64,000 nt of DNA from Vibrio hangzhouensis. GTDB lineage: Bacteria > Pseudomonadota > Gammaproteobacteria > Enterobacterales > Vibrionaceae. Of the stretch, positions 47,001 to 56,257 are shown piece after piece. The notes beneath the pieces are model-generated. The model ran no database searches and had not been told where the DNA came from. It worked only from the letters and a program-made list of their open reading frames with translations. The stretch lies in NCBI RefSeq assembly GCF_900107935.1, contig NZ_FNVG01000007.1, positions 62,001-126,000 of the forward strand, in the 5' to 3' direction. Position numbers and translations under genes: made by a program. The number at the start of each line of letters is the position of its first letter. The stretch's first letter is position 1.

Positions 47001-47190
47001 CCAATGGTGGTCTCAATTGGCCACTGCGGTCGCCGGAGGGCTGGCCTTTGCAACCGTGCTGACTTTGGTCCTGACGCCATGCTTATTGATGCTGGGACGA
47101 AGTGAGCAACGAGAGCAAAGTTCGCTGTTGAAACGGTCATTGAAACGATTTCGGTTAAGACATAAAAAACCGCCAGTTGAGGCTGCTTAA
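44032..47190 (+). CDS. RND-family multidrug efflux permease
   Basis: This 1052-residue inner-membrane trimer-forming pump has the standard RND layout: two halves each with one N-terminal helix, a large periplasmic loop and five or more helices. ATG44032 follows AAGGAGG. In TM4 the motif is MLVDGAIVVTEFADR, with Asp401 conserved but Gly402 where AcrB has its second Asp. In TM10 the AcrB lysine position is Asn922 (VVNNNIVLID). It therefore lacks two of the three classical proton-relay residues and may couple differently. Substrates are unknown. The adaptor gene is directly upstream and a terminator follows. Confidence 0.92.
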   Translation: MFALIDAALSRARTMLSLLVFILLAGVVTYNTIPKESSPDITIPIIYVSVGHQGISPGDSERLLVRPLEKELRSIEGVKEMTATASEGHGSVTLEFNVGVDLTKAMADVRDAVDLAKPKLPQDSDEPTVNEVTFASQQPVLSVVLYGTVPERTIVQLARQLRDKLESFRQVLEVDIAGDREDIVEIVVDPLLMESYGLDQGDIYNLIALNNRVVAAGFVDTGYGRFSVKVPSVFNSLKDVLELPVKVDGKQVITFGDVATVRRAFRDPNSFARLDGRSAVVLDVKKRAGENIIETVALVKEVIRQAQLREEWPNNLQIKFTKDESKDVKMMLNDLQNNILSAIILVVIVIIAILGVRTALLVGISIPGSFLTGLLVLSVFGLTVNIVVLFSFIMAVGMLVDGAIVVTEFADRRMQEGTPRKEAYRDAAKRMAWPITASTATTLAAFAPLLFWPDITGEFMKFLPLTLIATLSASLMMALLFVPVLGGLIGKPQYFSQNQQQKMVALHNGEFDKATGITKLYYYTLDIALGHPLKILLLAILLAFGVGFAYNKAGLGAEFFPEVDPPFFNVKVRSHGDLSINEKDEVMRVVERVMLGHDEFESVYTKTGGKDEIGIIQVTPVDWQDRRRVNVIIEELKQVTDQFAGVEIEYKFPDAGPPVENDLVIELSARFPERLDEAAKMVRRWADGNDKLTNISDTSNKPGIDWQIDISRDDAARFGADATLVGNTVQFVTNGLKIGDYLPDDSTEEVDILVRFPTEHRDIGRFDELRIKTPAGLVPITNFARITPEQKQDAINRLDGIRVISVKADMAEGFNLAVELPGFQQQLNEIALPNGIEFRIRGQNEEQKNSSEFLQSAFMVALAVMALILITQFNSFYQAFLILSAVIFSTVGVFAGLLIFQRPFGIIMSGIGVIALAGIVVNNNIVLIDTYNQLIKRGLEKRDAILRTGVQRLRPVLLTTVTTILGLMPMVLEMNIDLINQKIEFGAPSTQWWSQLATAVAGGLAFATVLTLVLTPCLLMLGRSEQREQSSLLKRSLKRFRLRHKKPPVEAA

Positions 47191-47195
47191 TATTG

Positions 47196-47221
47196 AAAGC
47201 CCCATTTTGGGGCTTTTTTAT
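47196..47221 (+). terminator. Terminator after the RND operon
   Basis: A perfect 8-bp stem AAAGCCCC / GGGGCTTT with an ATTTT loop is followed by TTTA, six bases after the stop codon. Confidence 0.88.
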
Positions 47222-47596
47222 CACTTGAACGCCGGGTTAATGAGGGGCTTATCAGAATAGCCAATGGGTTTGTGCCAAATTTTGTCGTAACTGAAAGAAT
47301 TTTATTCTAAATTTGCGGCTTAATTCCGTTGGTTGTTTTGTTTGTTGCGGTGAATTTGTAACAAATGGTTGTCTTCATGCCAGTTTGAAGGGAACTATCT
47401 TTTTTGCGATCCAGATAGGGTTAGATCTTGTGCTAATAAAGCGTTAAAGTTGTTGCGTAAACACAAAGCATGTTATGACAAGCTGTGTGACATAGCCGAA
47501 AGTGAGTAATTTCGATTTAGGCTACGAATAAGACCTAACTATGTAATGCCAGCTCAACAACGACCGACTTGTTGGGATAACTGGTAAGGAGACAAT
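47222..47596 (+). other. ilvIH upstream and leader region
   Basis: About 375 AT-rich bases that should hold the ilvIH promoter and any Lrp sites; none was resolved. A 13-codon ORF (47546-47587, MPAQQRPTCWDNW) ends with its TAA inside the ilvI ribosome-binding site, but its codons are not rich in Leu, Ile or Val, so classical attenuation is not supported. CAACAA and TTGTTG (near 47555-47575) could form a small hairpin. Confidence 0.4.
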
Positions 47597-49333
47597 ATGG
47601 CAGATTCAACCCCAGAAATGCTATCTGGTGCAGAGATGATCGTGCAATCTTTGATTGACGAAGGTGTACAACAAATCTTTGGTTATCCAGGTGGTTCCGT
47701 CCTCGATATCTACGATGCGCTGCACGAAAAGCGCGAAAACATTCAACACGTTCTCGTTCGTCACGAACAGGCAGCAACGCATATGGCCGATGGCTACGCT
47801 CGTGCAACCGGCAAACCCGGTGTGGTACTAGTGTGCTCGGGTCCTGGTGCGACCAATACCATTACCGGTATCGCGACTGCGTATATGGACTCGATCCCAA
47901 TGGTAGTGCTCTCTGGTAACGTACCGAATAATCTGATCGGTAATGATGCGTTCCAAGAGTGTGACATGGTGGGTGTATCCCGTCCTGTGGTTAAGCACAG
48001 CTTCCTATTACAACGTGCTGAGGACATCCCAGAGACGCTGAAAAAAGCCTTCTATATCGCATCGACTGGCCGACCAGGACCAGTTGTGGTTGATATTCCG
48101 AAGGATGTCATGAATCCGCAGATCAAGTTCCCTTACGAGTATCCAGAAACCGTCAAAATGCGCTCTTATAACCCGACTACATCGGGCCATAAAGGGCAAA
48201 TCAAAAAAGCACTGAAAGCGATCCTTGAAGCCAAAAAGCCGGTTCTCTATGTCGGTGGTGGTGCCATCATGTCTGAAGCGGACCAGCACCTTATTAAACT
48301 GGCAGAAACCCTGAATCTGCCAGTTGTTAGCACGCTAATGGGGCTGGGCGCTTTCCCGGGCACACATAAAAACTCACTAGGCATGCTTGGTATGCACGGT
48401 ACTTATGAAGCGAACCTGGCGATGCATAATGCCGACCTTATTTTTGGTGTTGGTGTTCGCTTTGACGATCGTACTACCAATAACCTTGAGAAGTACTGCC
48501 CAGACGCGAAGGTAGTACATATAGATATCGATCCTTCTTCGATCTCAAAAAACGTGCGTGCTGATTTGCCGATTGTTGGCTCTGCGGATGTGATCCTAGA
48601 AACCATGTTGAAACTGCTGGTGGAGCAGGGCGGCACCAATGATGAAGCGGCACTGAATACGTGGTGGGATGACATTGCCAGCTGGAAAGCCCGCAACTGT
48701 CTCAGCTACGAAACCTCGGAAGAGCGCATCAAACCTCAGCAGGTGATTGAAGTGCTGCACAAACTAACCGGCGGTGACGCATATGTGGCTTCGGATGTTG
48801 GTCAGCACCAGATGTTCGCAGCCCTTTATTATCCGTTTAACAAGCCTCGTCGTTGGATCAACTCAGGTGGTCTTGGCACCATGGGCTTTGGCTTCCCAGC
48901 AGCGATTGGGGTGAAATTTGCTTACCCAGATGAAGAGGTGGTGTGTGTCACCGGTGATGGCAGTATTCAGATGAACATTCAAGAGCTGTCGACGGCGATG
49001 CAATACGATGTGCCGGTTAAGATCATCAACCTCAACAACCGTTTCTTGGGGATGGTAAAACAGTGGCAAGATATTATTTATCAAGGCCGTCACTCAAATT
49101 CCTACATGGATTCGGTACCGGATTTTGCTGCGATTGCGGAAGCGTACGGCCATGTCGGCATTCGTATTTCTAACCCAAGTGAGTTGGAGTCGGGGCTGAA
49201 AAAAGCGTTGGAAATGAAAGATCGTTTAGTCTTTGTCGACATTAACGTGGATGAAACAGAGCATGTATACCCAATGCAAATCAAAGGGGAAGGCATGGAC
49301 AAGATGTGGCTGAGCAAGACGGAGAGAACATAA
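47597..49333 (+). CDS. ilvI: Acetolactate synthase large subunit (isozyme III type)
   Basis: This 578-residue thiamine-diphosphate enzyme catalyses the first common step of valine, leucine and isoleucine synthesis. It shows [15 protein letters not shown] and the catalytic Glu region [15 protein letters not shown]. The ThDP/Mg site is [15 protein letters not shown] with [16 protein letters not shown] is expected structurally. ATG47597 follows AAGGAG. The regulatory subunit gene begins one base after its stop, so the pair is translated together. Its product also supplies ketoisovalerate for PanB. Confidence 0.96.
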   Translation: MADSTPEMLSGAEMIVQSLIDEGVQQIFGYPGGSVLDIYDALHEKRENIQHVLVRHEQAATHMADGYARATGKPGVVLVCSGPGATNTITGIATAYMDSIPMVVLSGNVPNNLIGNDAFQECDMVGVSRPVVKHSFLLQRAEDIPETLKKAFYIASTGRPGPVVVDIPKDVMNPQIKFPYEYPETVKMRSYNPTTSGHKGQIKKALKAILEAKKPVLYVGGGAIMSEADQHLIKLAETLNLPVVSTLMGLGAFPGTHKNSLGMLGMHGTYEANLAMHNADLIFGVGVRFDDRTTNNLEKYCPDAKVVHIDIDPSSISKNVRADLPIVGSADVILETMLKLLVEQGGTNDEAALNTWWDDIASWKARNCLSYETSEERIKPQQVIEVLHKLTGGDAYVASDVGQHQMFAALYYPFNKPRRWINSGGLGTMGFGFPAAIGVKFAYPDEEVVCVTGDGSIQMNIQELSTAMQYDVPVKIINLNNRFLGMVKQWQDIIYQGRHSNSYMDSVPDFAAIAEAYGHVGIRISNPSELESGLKKALEMKDRLVFVDINVDETEHVYPMQIKGEGMDKMWLSKTERT

Positions 49334-49334
49334 T

Positions 49335-49829
49335 ATGAGACATATCATTTCGCTACTAATGGAAAACCAACCAGGTGCGCTTTCACGAGTGGTTGGTCTG
49401 TTCTCTCAACGTGGTTACAACATTGAGTCACTTAACGTATCACCGACAGACGATGAGACCCTGTCTCGTCTGAATATCACGACGGAGTCAGATGAGATGG
49501 AGCTTGAGCAGATTCAAAAACAACTGCATAAGCTGATCGATGTACTGAAAGTTCAGGAAGTGACGGAGTTTGATCATATTGAACGTGAACTGATGATGGT
49601 AAAGGTGAAAGCGAGTGGCTTTGCCCGTGCTGAAGTCAAACGTACGGCCGATATTTTCAGGGGACAAATTGTTGATGTCACGGCGTCTCAGTATACGGTT
49701 CAGCTGGCCGGAACGGCCGAGAAGCTGGATGCGTTTGTTTCAGCATTGTCCGAAGTGACAGATATGGTGGAAGTGGCGCGCAGTGGTATTGTAGGCATTG
49801 CCCGCGGTGAGCGAGCACTAAAACCGTAG
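49335..49829 (+). CDS. ilvH: Acetolactate synthase small (regulatory) subunit
   Basis: This 164-residue regulatory subunit has an N-terminal ACT domain (MRHIISLLMENQPGALSRVV) that binds valine for feedback inhibition and a C-terminal domain that activates the large subunit. The GYNIESLNVSPTDD segment is the usual ilvH signature. It directly follows ilvI with a single base between them. A very strong terminator follows. Confidence 0.97.
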   Translation: MRHIISLLMENQPGALSRVVGLFSQRGYNIESLNVSPTDDETLSRLNITTESDEMELEQIQKQLHKLIDVLKVQEVTEFDHIERELMMVKVKASGFARAEVKRTADIFRGQIVDVTASQYTVQLAGTAEKLDAFVSALSEVTDMVEVARSGIVGIARGERALKP

Positions 49830-49844
49830 CCGCTCAGTCAGGTT

Positions 49845-49882
49845 CAACAAAAAAGCGAGCTGGTTAGCTCGCTTTTTTGTTG
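49845..49882. terminator. Bidirectional terminator between ilvH and dolP
   Basis: A 17-bp stem (49845-49861 / 49866-49882) with a GGTT loop and internal A and T tracts (core AAAAAAGCGAGCT / AGCTCGCTTTTTT) lies between convergent genes. Confidence 0.92.
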
Positions 49883-49896
49883 GCAGTCGTAGGCGA

Positions 49897-50604
49897 TTAA
49901 CCTTCGATTTCTAAGAAGGGGGCGGGCTCTTCGATGATAGGTCGCATTTCCTCTTCTTGATTCATTTCTTTTGCAGGTGCAGGAGCCGGTGTTGTGGCTG
50001 GTGGAGTTTCAGCCTCGGTATTGAGCTTGTCTTGTTGCTCACTGAACTGGAAAGCGCGAATCACTTGTTGCACACCAGAGACATTACGAGCGATGTCGGT
50101 AGCAATATCGGCATGTTCTTTTGAAACATAACCAAGTAAGAAGACCTCTTTATCTTCGGTGATGACTTTTACTTTGACACCATTGAGTCGCTCGTCGGTA
50201 AGGAGCGTGGATTTCACCTTGGTGGTGAGCCAGCTGTCATTGCTGATTTGGGTAAAGCTAATCGGGTTTTTGATGCGAACCTGGTTATAGACTCGCTTCA
50301 CCCCATTCAGTCCCTTTACCTGAGCTTCTAATTGATTGCTTAGTGCCTGAGTTTTTGCCTGACCCATCAGCACAACCGTGCCGCGCTGGGAGCTGGCGAC
50401 CACGCGAACCTCGCCCACATAGGGCGCTTTGTTGCTCATGCCCGCGACTTCTGATTCCAGCGTATTGTCATTCCAGATTTCTTTAGTCGTGCGAGTATCG
50501 GTGACCAGATTCACCGTGGTGGCTGCGCCAGCAACAAACAGACCTGCGCAACCAGACAATAAGGTACTGGCAAGCAGCAATGCCATCACTTTGTAGTTCT
50601 TCAT
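49897..50604 (-). CDS. dolP: Dual BON-domain lipoprotein (DolP/YraP-like)
   Basis: This 235-residue outer-membrane lipoprotein has lipobox LLSGC at about residue 19. Two BON domains (about 50-115 and 125-190) are followed by a Pro/Glu/Ala-rich tail of about 45 residues (TPPATTPAPAPAKEMNQEEE) that is absent from the 191-residue E. coli DolP. DolP binds anionic phospholipid at division sites and supports envelope integrity and BAM function. It is four bases downstream of diaA on the same strand, the order seen in enterics (lpoA-yraN-diaA-dolP). Confidence 0.92.
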   Translation of the reverse strand: MKNYKVMALLLASTLLSGCAGLFVAGAATTVNLVTDTRTTKEIWNDNTLESEVAGMSNKAPYVGEVRVVASSQRGTVVLMGQAKTQALSNQLEAQVKGLNGVKRVYNQVRIKNPISFTQISNDSWLTTKVKSTLLTDERLNGVKVKVITEDKEVFLLGYVSKEHADIATDIARNVSGVQQVIRAFQFSEQQDKLNTEAETPPATTPAPAPAKEMNQEEEMRPIIEEPAPFLEIEG

Positions 50605-50608
50605 GGTA

Positions 50609-51199
50609 TTACTCTTCGTGTGAAGGGAATAGGACTTGGTCGATAAGATCGCACAAGCAGTGCAGGGTCACCATATGAACTTCATGAATTCTTGCGGTTC
50701 TGTGAGATGGTATCCGAATTTCAACGTCGTTCTCTCCCAGAAGCCCAGCCATTTCCCCCCCATCTTTGCCGGTAAACGCAATGATGGTCATATCACGAGT
50801 TACCGCCGCTTCCATTGCCTTGATGACATTCTTGCTGTTGCCGCTGGTGGATATCGCCAGCAGGATATCGCCAGTCTGTCCAAAAGCGCGGACCTGCTTA
50901 GCAAATATGTCTTCGAAGTTATAGTCGTTGGCGACCGCTGTCATTGTGGTGTTGTCTGCGGTCAGCGTCATGGCTGGCAGACTGGGACGCTCGGTTTCAA
51001 AGCGGTTAAGTAGACAAGATACAAATTGCTGTGCATTGGAGGCGGAACCGCCGTTACCGCAGCAGAGTATTTTGTTGCCGTTGAGCAAGGTTGCCACCAT
51101 CGCCTGAGCGGCGTGGGTAATGACATCTGGCAGTGCTTCTGCGGCGGCTATCTGAATCTGAATACTTTCAGTAAAACTTTCTTTAATGCTATCGCGCAT
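50609..51199 (-). CDS. diaA: DnaA initiator-associating protein DiaA
   Basis: This 196-residue SIS-domain protein resembles GmhA ([35 protein letters not shown]). Context separates it from GmhA: it lies between yraN and dolP as in E. coli, where DiaA binds DnaA as a tetramer and promotes timely initiation at oriC. The spacing to both neighbours is a few bases, so this is one transcription unit. Confidence 0.93.
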   Translation of the reverse strand: MRDSIKESFTESIQIQIAAAEALPDVITHAAQAMVATLLNGNKILCCGNGGSASNAQQFVSCLLNRFETERPSLPAMTLTADNTTMTAVANDYNFEDIFAKQVRAFGQTGDILLAISTSGNSKNVIKAMEAAVTRDMTIIAFTGKDGGEMAGLLGENDVEIRIPSHRTARIHEVHMVTLHCLCDLIDQVLFPSHEE

Positions 51200-51201
51200 G
51201 G

Positions 51202-51591
51202 TTATCCTTGAGTGATCGCGTTTTTTATCCAGTTGATGTCGTTACCTTGACGGTGGATCGCAACGACGTCAAATCGAAATTCTGTCTCATAAGGCGATAA
51301 GCCATTTTTGATGAGCCACAAAGTGGCCGCTTTTTGCAGCTTGGTCGCTTTTGAGCGGGTGACGGTCTCTTGTGCCAGACCGTAATTCTGGTTTTGCCGG
51401 TATCGGACTTCAACAAACACGATACACGAAGTATCTCGCATGATTAAGTCCACTTCGCCGCATTTTACTGTGAAGTTCTCGGTTAAGGAGACTAAGCCAT
51501 GCTGACTCAGATACTCCTTAGCCAATTGTTCATAATCCTGACCAACCTGACGTTTATTGGTTGTCGGTTTGTTCCAGGGCAGTTGTACCAT
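51202..51591 (-). CDS. yraN: YraN-family (UPF0102) putative endonuclease
   Basis: The protein has about 129 residues with the PD-(D/E)XK-like core GEVDLIMRD...FVEVRYRQN and the helix [16 protein letters not shown]. The family resembles Holliday-junction resolvases, but its function is unproven. ATG51591 is preferred because homologues start near this point; it overlaps the end of lpoA by 38 bases. A longer in-frame ATG at 51675 would overlap lpoA by more than 100 bases. Confidence 0.88.
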   Translation of the reverse strand: MVQLPWNKPTTNKRQVGQDYEQLAKEYLSQHGLVSLTENFTVKCGEVDLIMRDTSCIVFVEVRYRQNQNYGLAQETVTRSKATKLQKAATLWLIKNGLSPYETEFRFDVVAIHRQGNDINWIKNAITQG

Positions 51592-53452
51592 CCGTCGTTT
51601 CTTCCATGATTGACGTCTCAGCGCTTGGTTGTTCAGAAGTCTGAGCGGGTTGCTGACCGTAGACGGCCCAGGCAATTTGTCGTTGTACTACACAGTCGGA
51701 ATCAATGGTCAGGATACCGGTTTTTCCCTCAACAGAATAATCTTCAACTGCTTTTAACTGAGGCAGTTCTTTAGTCAGTGAGTACGCATCCATGCCCAAA
51801 GCCTGCAGACGCTTCTCTGCATTCGAACTCTTAGGCCAGAACTTGGTCATCTGCGCTTCCAGTTGGGCATCTTCCTCAATCAGTAGTGGAATGTCACTGT
51901 AGACGACACCGGTCAAATCTTCATACTGGCGTTTGGTACTGTGACTGTGTGAGTCAGCAAACAGCTTTGGCTGTTTCGCGTCCGGGTTAATGGCCACTTC
52001 GATAAAGGGTTTGATTAATGTAAGGTCTGCGCTGTTTGCGACAATGTATACCGAATCAATATCACGACGGCTTCGTGGCTGGTTCTCCAGTTTAAGTCCG
52101 GTTAGCGCCTCCATTTGAGCGATGCGCTGCTGACTTTCTTGCAACCCAAAGACGTTGTTGATGGTTTTTTGTAACTGAGCCCGGTTTGCGTACTGAGCGA
52201 TAGCCACTTTGTTTTCGCTAACTTTGTCCCACTCTTTAGTAAACGCAGTTACCACACGATCGCCGAGGGCGCCACGGGGGGCCAGTACGAGTGGGTACTG
52301 GAAATTACCTTCCGCCAGATGAGAAGCCGCCTGAGCGACTTCTTGCTCCGGTGACAAGGTCAGATAACACATCATATGTGATGGTTCCAGCTCATTAGGA
52401 ATGTTGAGAGCGAGTACTGGAATCGGCGTTTCTGAATCACGCTGTGCTTCTTGAAGCTTCTCAACATTCTCTTTAACGAGTGGTCCGACAATGAAATCTA
52501 CTTCATTGGCGACCAGTTGCGCTTTGATGTCTGCGGCGGAAGCCTCGTTTGTGTCAATGATGGTAAAGATGGCTTCAGGATCGCGATCTGAGTCATCCAT
52601 CATTGCCAACATAAAGCCGTCACGTACCAGTTGAGCTTGCTTGGCATACTTACCGCTCAAAGGTAACAGTAATGCCGTTGAATGTGGTGTGGTGATTTCC
52701 AGATTCAGGATGTCGTAGATAGCCTGCGGTGTATACACTGCCGCGGGGTGAGTCGGGTTTTCCGCCAACCAGTTATTTAAAGTATTCTGAAGCTGAGGCA
52801 GGCTGCCGCCCAATGCTTTCATATAGGTCGCAAGCTGTAACCAGCCATCCAGCACTTCTTCCTGAGGTTCGGCCACCAACTGAGAGAGCTGGTCAGTGGA
52901 ATACTGACTCAGGTTGTTCCAGATATTGTCGTTGATAGCTTCCTGCTCATCACCTGGCGCAAAGCCGGACATGAAGACCAGCTCTCGGCTCGCTTCGAAA
53001 TATCGTCCTAATTGAGCCAGACTCTGGGCGCGCAGTTCATGGTAGCGCTTCCATTGTTGCTGTGCCAGTGGCCACTCTGCCGGCAAATTTAATTGCAGGT
53101 AGGCGTCTTGCGCTTTACCTTGCGCCAGATTGAGCTCGGCACGAGCAAGTTGCCATTCGGCTTGCTGTACCGTGGTCAGATTCTGTTTGGCGAGTCGGCT
53201 GGACAAACGTTGTGCCTGCTCGTAGTTGCCTTCCTGAATCGAGGCTTTCAATGCGAGGATGAGCCATTCATTGGCAAAGCCACCTTGATCACTGTCGGCG
53301 CGCATCAAATACGTTTCAGAAGAAGCCGTCGGTGCAAGGGTGACATCAATACTCGTAGGGGCGCTTGGTTGAGTAGAACAAGCGGCAATGGACAAAGCCA
53401 ATGCAATTGGAGTCAGTAGGCGTGTTACACTATTTCTCTTTGGGTTCATCAT
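51554..53452 (-). CDS. lpoA: Penicillin-binding protein activator LpoA
   Basis: This outer-membrane lipoprotein has about 632 residues with lipobox SIAAC (about residue 26). A TPR-like helical N-terminal domain (about 40-250) is followed by a periplasmic-binding-protein-like C-terminal domain (about 255-590) and a Glu/Thr/Gln-rich tail. LpoA reaches through the peptidoglycan to activate PBP1A. Several starts are in frame: GTG53473, ATG53458, ATG53452 and ATG53449. AAAGAG is best spaced for ATG53452. The 3' end overlaps yraN. It is divergent from rsmI. Confidence 0.93.
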   Translation of the reverse strand: MMNPKRNSVTRLLTPIALALSIAACSTQPSAPTSIDVTLAPTASSETYLMRADSDQGGFANEWLILALKASIQEGNYEQAQRLSSRLAKQNLTTVQQAEWQLARAELNLAQGKAQDAYLQLNLPAEWPLAQQQWKRYHELRAQSLAQLGRYFEASRELVFMSGFAPGDEQEAINDNIWNNLSQYSTDQLSQLVAEPQEEVLDGWLQLATYMKALGGSLPQLQNTLNNWLAENPTHPAAVYTPQAIYDILNLEITTPHSTALLLPLSGKYAKQAQLVRDGFMLAMMDDSDRDPEAIFTIIDTNEASAADIKAQLVANEVDFIVGPLVKENVEKLQEAQRDSETPIPVLALNIPNELEPSHMMCYLTLSPEQEVAQAASHLAEGNFQYPLVLAPRGALGDRVVTAFTKEWDKVSENKVAIAQYANRAQLQKTINNVFGLQESQQRIAQMEALTGLKLENQPRSRRDIDSVYIVANSADLTLIKPFIEVAINPDAKQPKLFADSHSHSTKRQYEDLTGVVYSDIPLLIEEDAQLEAQMTKFWPKSSNAEKRLQALGMDAYSLTKELPQLKAVEDYSVEGKTGILTIDSDCVVQRQIAWAVYGQQPAQTSEQPSAETSIMEETTDGTTALEQTDNQ

Positions 53453-53520
53453 TGCCATGAGCTCTTTAATCACTATTCGTGTAAAATCATTATATTAATC
53501 GTTGAAGTGCTGGTAAACAA

Positions 53521-54384
53521 ATGACAAGCAACAAAACCACTTATATTGAGCAACCAACGCTCTTTATTGTACCGACGCCCATTGGAAACCTCGGTGATAT
53601 CACACAAAGAGCGCTGGATATCCTGAACAGTGTCGATATTATTGCCGCTGAAGATACCCGTCATACCGGGAAACTTCTGTCTCACTTCAATATTCAAACT
53701 AGAACATTTGCGCTTCATGATCACAATGAGCAACAGAAAGCGCAAGTTTTAGTCGACAAATTGTTAGCGGGTGAGTCTATTGCATTGGTCTCTGATGCAG
53801 GCACGCCGCTGATCAGCGATCCAGGGTATCATTTAGTCACTCAATGTCGTCAGGCGGGCGTTAAAGTTGTGCCATTACCAGGTGCATGTGCGGTCATCAC
53901 AGCCTTGAGCGCCTCTGGTTTACCCTCTGATCGCTTCAGTTTTGAAGGCTTCCTGCTCGCTAAAAGTAAGGGACGGAAAGACAAGTTTATGGAGATCGCC
54001 AAAGCGGAGCGAACCTGTATTTTTTATGAGTCCCCTCATCGTATCACCGAATCACTGGCCGATATGCTGGAGGTACTGGGGCCGGAGCGAGAGGTAGTGC
54101 TGGCTCGTGAGTTGACCAAAACCTATGAAACCATCCAAGGTCTGCCTCTGGGAGAACTGGTGAGCTGGATTGAAGAGGATGAGAACCGTAAACGCGGAGA
54201 AATGGTATTACTGATCCACGGCTATCGAGAAGCGGTGAACGATACACTGCCGGATGAAGCGACTCGCACTTTGGCAATCCTTGTTAAACAGTTGCCTTTG
54301 AAGAAGGCTGCGGCGGCGACAGCCGAAATTTACAACCTGAAAAAGAACGCACTTTACAAATGGGGCTTAGAAAACCTTGAGTAA
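53521..54384 (+). CDS. rsmI: 16S rRNA (cytidine(1402)-2'-O)-methyltransferase RsmI
   Basis: This 287-residue SAM methyltransferase of the tetrapyrrole-methylase fold has [41 protein letters not shown] and FYESPHR, the diagnostic RsmI/YraL motifs. It modifies C1402 in the ribosomal decoding centre; its partner in the m4Cm1402 modification, RsmH, is encoded just beyond rnpB. Its 3' end contains the rnpB promoter. It is divergent from lpoA. Confidence 0.96.
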   Translation: MTSNKTTYIEQPTLFIVPTPIGNLGDITQRALDILNSVDIIAAEDTRHTGKLLSHFNIQTRTFALHDHNEQQKAQVLVDKLLAGESIALVSDAGTPLISDPGYHLVTQCRQAGVKVVPLPGACAVITALSASGLPSDRFSFEGFLLAKSKGRKDKFMEIAKAERTCIFYESPHRITESLADMLEVLGPEREVVLARELTKTYETIQGLPLGELVSWIEEDENRKRGEMVLLIHGYREAVNDTLPDEATRTLAILVKQLPLKKAAAATAEIYNLKKNALYKWGLENLE

Positions 54385-54405
54385 TTGCTCGCGCTCCGCT
54401 ACAAT
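54377..54405 (+). promoter_or_regulatory. Sigma70 promoter of rnpB
   Basis: TTGAGT (54377-54382), a 17-bp GC-rich spacer and TACAAT (54400-54405) predict a start close to 54412-54415, which fits the RNA 5' end. The -35 overlaps the rsmI stop codon. The GC-rich stretch after the -10 (CCGCGCCC) resembles a stringent-type discriminator. Confidence 0.7.
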
Positions 54406-54414
54406 CCGCGCCCT

Positions 54415-54821
<407 letters not shown>

Positions 54822-54828
54822 AATTCAG

Positions 54829-54868
54829 AAAAACCCATTACAAATCGATTTTGTGATGGGTTTTTTGC
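54829..54868 (+). terminator. Terminator after rnpB
   Basis: A stem of at least 11 bp, CCCATTACAAA / TTTGTGATGGG with one G-T pair, has A and T tracts extending it on both sides, followed by TTTTTT. Confidence 0.88.
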
Positions 54869-54974
54869 TTTTTTATCACCTATCTTTACGTTAGGCTGAA
54901 CTTAACTGGATGACGTTACTGAAGGAAATCAGTAAACTGGTCATCTTTGCCTTAAGCAACTCTCGAGATCACCC

Positions 54975-55925
54975 ATGAGCGAATCCTTTCAACATATTTC
55001 GGTATTACTCCATGAATCCATTGATGGCCTGGCGATCAAGCCGGATGGCACCTACATAGATGGAACATTTGGTCGTGGTGGTCACAGTCGTCAAATTCTT
55101 TCACAACTGGGTGAAAACGGTCGCCTATTCAGTATTGACCGCGATCCGACGGCGATTGAGGAAGCAAAAAAGATTGATGATCCGCGCTTTACCATCATCC
55201 ATGGCCCATTTTCTGGCATGGCAGACTACGCAGAGCGTTATGATCTAGTGGGTAAAGTGGACGGTGTGCTGCTTGATTTAGGTGTCTCTTCGCCGCAGCT
55301 TGATGATGCTGAACGTGGCTTTAGCTTTATGAAAGACGGCCCGCTGGATATGCGCATGGATCCAACATCTGGTATGCCTGTCTCTGAATGGTTAGCGCAA
55401 GCCGATCTGGATGACATTACTTGGGTGATCCGTGAGTTTGGTGAAGACAAGCATGCTCGCCGTATTGCTAAAGCCATTGTGGCGCACCGTGAAGATGAAG
55501 AAAAAGAGCCGCTTACACGTACTGGCCAGTTGGCAAAGCTGATCTCTGAAGCCGCACCTAAGAGCTTTAAAGAGAAAAAGCACCCAGCGACACGTGCTTT
55601 CCAAGCATTTCGAATCTACATCAACAGTGAGCTTGAAGAGATCGATACGGCGCTAAAAGGCGCGGCAAGTATTCTTGCACCAGAGGGGCGCTTATCGGTG
55701 ATCAGTTTCCACTCTCTGGAAGATCGTATGGTCAAACGTTTTATGCGCAAAGAGAGTAAAGGACCACAGGTTCCTCATGGTATTCCGATGACGGAAGATC
55801 AGATTCGCGCACTGGGTAGTGCCAATCTGAAAACGATTGGCAAGGCGCTTAAGCCCACCGATCAGGAAATTGAAATGAACACCCGTTCGCGCAGTTCAGT
55901 ACTTCGCGTAGCTGAGAAACTTTAA
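54975..55925 (+). CDS. rsmH: 16S rRNA (cytosine(1402)-N4)-methyltransferase RsmH
   Basis: This 316-residue SAM methyltransferase opens the dcw cluster here. It shows [26 protein letters not shown] (SAM motif) and the MRMDPTSG and [14 protein letters not shown] segments. It adds the N4 methyl at C1402, with RsmI adding the 2'-O-methyl. No mraZ lies upstream, where many bacteria have it. About 105 bases separate it from the rnpB terminator, and they should contain the cluster promoter. Confidence 0.97.
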   Translation: MSESFQHISVLLHESIDGLAIKPDGTYIDGTFGRGGHSRQILSQLGENGRLFSIDRDPTAIEEAKKIDDPRFTIIHGPFSGMADYAERYDLVGKVDGVLLDLGVSSPQLDDAERGFSFMKDGPLDMRMDPTSGMPVSEWLAQADLDDITWVIREFGEDKHARRIAKAIVAHREDEEKEPLTRTGQLAKLISEAAPKSFKEKKHPATRAFQAFRIYINSELEEIDTALKGAASILAPEGRLSVISFHSLEDRMVKRFMRKESKGPQVPHGIPMTEDQIRALGSANLKTIGKALKPTDQEIEMNTRSRSSVLRVAEKL

Positions 55926-55936
55926 CGGACCAAGGA

Positions 55937-56257
55937 ATGTCTAACCGGCCAAAGCACAATTTAGCTAAGCTCATTGCGATTGATATCATCACGGTAGGGC
56001 GAGTCCCTCTTGTTATGTTGCTGCTGATCTTTGCAACTGCAATGGGGGTGGTGTTTGCTACACACCATACCCGTGAAGCGATAAATCATAAAGACATGGC
56101 GTTGCAGGAGCGAGAAAGGCTGGATAATGAATGGCGTAATCTACTGTTAGAGGAAAATGCGCTGTCGGAACACAGCCGTGTGCAGGCATTGGCTAAAAAA
56201 GAACTGGATATGAAACGCCCTGACTCAGACAAGGAAGTAGTGGTTTCACTGAAATGA
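55937..56257 (+). CDS. ftsL: Cell division protein FtsL
   Basis: This 106-residue bitopic protein has a short cytoplasmic N-terminus, one membrane helix (about 24-44, LVMLLLIFATAMGVVFA) and a periplasmic leucine-zipper-like coiled coil. It forms the FtsQLB complex with FtsB, encoded at 5504 in this window, and FtsQ, outside it. It overlaps ftsI by four bases (ATGA), the standard order. Confidence 0.95.
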   Translation: MSNRPKHNLAKLIAIDIITVGRVPLVMLLLIFATAMGVVFATHHTREAINHKDMALQERERLDNEWRNLLLEENALSEHSRVQALAKKELDMKRPDSDKEVVVSLK

